This document shows positions 5,601-6,825 of a stretch of DNA of 6,825 nucleotides, piece by piece (position 1 is the stretch's first letter; every line of letters starts with the position of its first letter). Source of the stretch: UMGS1002 sp964463325 (lineage in GTDB: Bacteria; Bacillota; Clostridia; Oscillospirales; CAG-272); NCBI GenBank assembly GCA_964463325.1, contig CAYXBY010000080.1, positions 1-6,825 on the forward strand. The letters run 5' to 3'. A program made the position numbers and the translations under genes. The notes beneath the pieces are model-generated. The model worked only from the letters and a program-made list of their open reading frames with translations, was not told where the DNA came from and searched no databases.

Positions 5601-6743
5601 TTATTCGGGAACAACGTTGTACCAGTCGCCGACATGCTCTACCGTATAGCCGGAAGCAACATAAGCGCTGGGGTTAAACTTGTAGAAGGAACCGCCGCGG
5701 ACGATAATTGTGCCGCCGCTGGTGTCAACTTTTAACGTATTGCTTGGCTTATTTGCACACTTGAAGCTTCCGCCATTGATCTCAACAATGCCACCGTCTC
5801 TAACATAGACAACAGCGCTTCCTTGGCCATTAAAAATCGTCTTGATGTAATCACCGCCATTGATGATAATCTTAGCGTTGTTGGATGATTGAATCAAGCC
5901 GAAAGTTGCCGATACTGTGCCAGTACCATTGATAGTGATCTGTGAATTATCATTTTGTGCACTGAACATAAAACCATTCGGAGCTGAGGAATTCGAAGAA
6001 ATATTTTTGCCATTCAGATTCGCAATAGAAGATTTTCCTTTCCAATTGTTGAACAGGAGGTTACTATTAGTCGTAATATCATTGGCGAGAGTAACTTCTT
6101 TGCCTTCCTCAATGGCTCCACCCATAGAACCTGCGTCAGTTGCCTGAACAGCGAACTCCGCATTCCCCTGAACAGCCTCAACGGTGTAAGCGAGATTGCA
6201 GCTTGCGCCCTGATACTTGGGATCAGAAACTGTCGCGGGCATCTTGATGGTGACCTTCAAAGTGATGGGGTCGGAGTTGGGATCGAGCGTGCCGGCGGGT
6301 GTTACAGCAGTGCCTTCGACCTCTGCCAGCGCAGCAACGGCGGCATCATCGCCAGTCGTGGCGGCATTCTCAACAGTGATCTCAAGCGCGTCAAGCAGCT
6401 TGTTTTCATCGGCGTTGGTCTGTGTGAACTTCGTGCGATAGTTGACTTTCACGTTGCTGTTGTTCGTTATTTTGAGGTTGAACGAGACAACATCACCGGG
6501 AACCATGCCAACGATCGTGACAGTGTTGCCGCTAAGGGTAGCGCTGGACTGATCCAGCTTTTCACCGAGCGTGGAGGTGTAGCTGATGTCGCCATCAACA
6601 GTTGCAACCACATTGACCTTACCGGACGTCACAGCCACGTTGACCGTGCTCTCGCTTGTGAATAGAGCGAAGGTCGAGCCGGCGATCAGACTAAGGCAAA
6701 GTGCGATAGTCAGAATCGAGGCTACTAAAGCTTTCTTTTTCAT
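5601..6743 (-). CDS. TasA-like surface protein with SipW-type signal peptide and beta-helix-like C-terminal domain
   Basis: This 380-residue exported protein has the N terminus of SipW-dependent proteins: MKKK, a hydrophobic core, then AGSTFALFTSES (21-32). Cleavage is likely after Ala26, comparable to the GGGTWA/AF site of Bacillus TasA. Residues about 28-195 follow the TasA/camelysin pattern: SGKVNVVATVDG (40-51), VPGDVVSFNLKITNNSNVKVNYR (81-103) and KYQGASCNLAYTVEAVQGN (176-194). Residues about 205-380 form a Gly/Asn-rich domain with IxINGGxY and VEINGGSF repeats and the closing SAYVASGYTVEHVGDWYNVVPE. This is typical of right-handed beta-helix adhesin-like domains. Known TasA forms biofilm fibres, so a surface fibre or adhesin is a reasonable inference. 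The codons for about residues 212-336 are much more AT-rich than the rest. No SipW signal peptidase gene is visible here. The ATG at 6743 is chosen over an in-frame upstream ATG (6806) because of its AGGAAGGA site and signal peptide. The peptidase M73 label of camelysins should not be taken as proof of protease activity. Confidence 0.87.
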   Translation of the reverse strand: MKKKALVASILTIALCLSLIAGSTFALFTSESTVNVAVTSGKVNVVATVDGDISYTSTLGEKLDQSSATLSGNTVTIVGMVPGDVVSFNLKITNNSNVKVNYRTKFTQTNADENKLLDALEITVENAATTGDDAAVAALAEVEGTAVTPAGTLDPNSDPITLKVTIKMPATVSDPKYQGASCNLAYTVEAVQGNAEFAVQATDAGSMGGAIEEGKEVTLANDITTNSNLLFNNWKGKSSIANLNGKNISSNSSAPNGFMFSAQNDNSQITINGTGTVSATFGLIQSSNNAKIIINGGDYIKTIFNGQGSAVVYVRDGGIVEINGGSFKCANKPSNTLKVDTSGGTIIVRGGSFYKFNPSAYVASGYTVEHVGDWYNVVPE

Positions 6744-6825
6744 GGGAATCTTTCCTTCCTTATCATAAAATTTTTTCAGAGAAATGCAGGCCTCAAAGCA
6801 CCGCAAGCCCTTACAGCATGCACCA
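6744..6825 (-). other. Leader of the TasA-like gene, no promoter recognised
   Basis: The 82 bases upstream of the TasA-like start carry an A/T-rich patch (AAAAAATTTTATGAT on the minus strand). The only -10-like hexamer, TATGAT, lies too close to the ribosome site to be its promoter and lacks a properly spaced -35. The promoter or a preceding gene of the same operon is therefore probably beyond the window edge. Confidence 0.5.
6753..6760 (-). promoter_or_regulatory. Ribosome binding site that fixes the TasA-like gene start
   Basis: AGGAAGGA on the minus strand lies nine bases before the ATG at 6743. Starting at the upstream in-frame ATG (6806) would put 21 non-signal residues ahead of the signal peptide. 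Confidence 0.8.

Noticed and set aside
6744..6806. Upstream extension of the TasA-like protein from ATG 6806
   Set aside because: It adds 21 residues with no signal character ahead of an intact SipW-type signal peptide. The ribosome site fits 6743.

Overview
This window looks like a chromosomal segment from an anaerobic, fairly GC-rich Firmicute of the class Clostridia, probably gut-associated. The evidence is the pyruvate phosphate dikinase tail that resembles the clostridial enzyme, Gram-positive secretion signals, clostridial-type peptidoglycan hydrolases with InlB-like repeats, and a SipW/TasA-type surface protein. This placement is inferred from gene content. No marker gene here fixes the species.

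Layout. Positions 1-305 (+) hold the last 100 residues of pyruvate phosphate dikinase, followed by a strong intrinsic terminator at 321-356. A large exported glucosaminidase-type wall hydrolase runs on the minus strand (411-2807) and converges on that terminator. The AT-rich gap 2808-3057 is a divergent control region. It holds two back-to-back sigma-A-type promoters, each with an extended -10, plus a small inverted repeat at the rightward start site. Rightward lies a membrane-anchored CHAP-domain hydrolase (3058-5442) with an SH3b domain and six InlB-like repeats. The gap 5443-5600 contains a 9-bp tandem repeat and two terminators, one for each of two convergent genes. On the minus strand (5601-6743) is a TasA-like protein with a SipW-type signal peptide, fused to a beta-helix-like C-terminal domain. 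The last 82 bases (6744-6825) are its leader, with no clear promoter inside the window.

How the genes fit together. Apart from the metabolic gene at the left edge, the window is a cell-surface island with three exported proteins. The two wall hydrolases have complementary predicted bond specificities (glycan strand versus peptide or amide), share a control region and both carry InlB-like beta-repeat material, so they may act together in wall remodelling or daughter-cell separation. The TasA-like protein is transcribed separately and may form a surface fibre or adhesin. None of these roles is shown directly by the sequence. I saw no mobile element, CRISPR array, tRNA or rRNA. The most unusual points are the TasA-like/beta-helix fusion with a sharply AT-rich internal segment, the cysteine-rich C-terminal half of the glucosaminidase, and the in-frame 9-bp repeat just beyond the CHAP stop codon.
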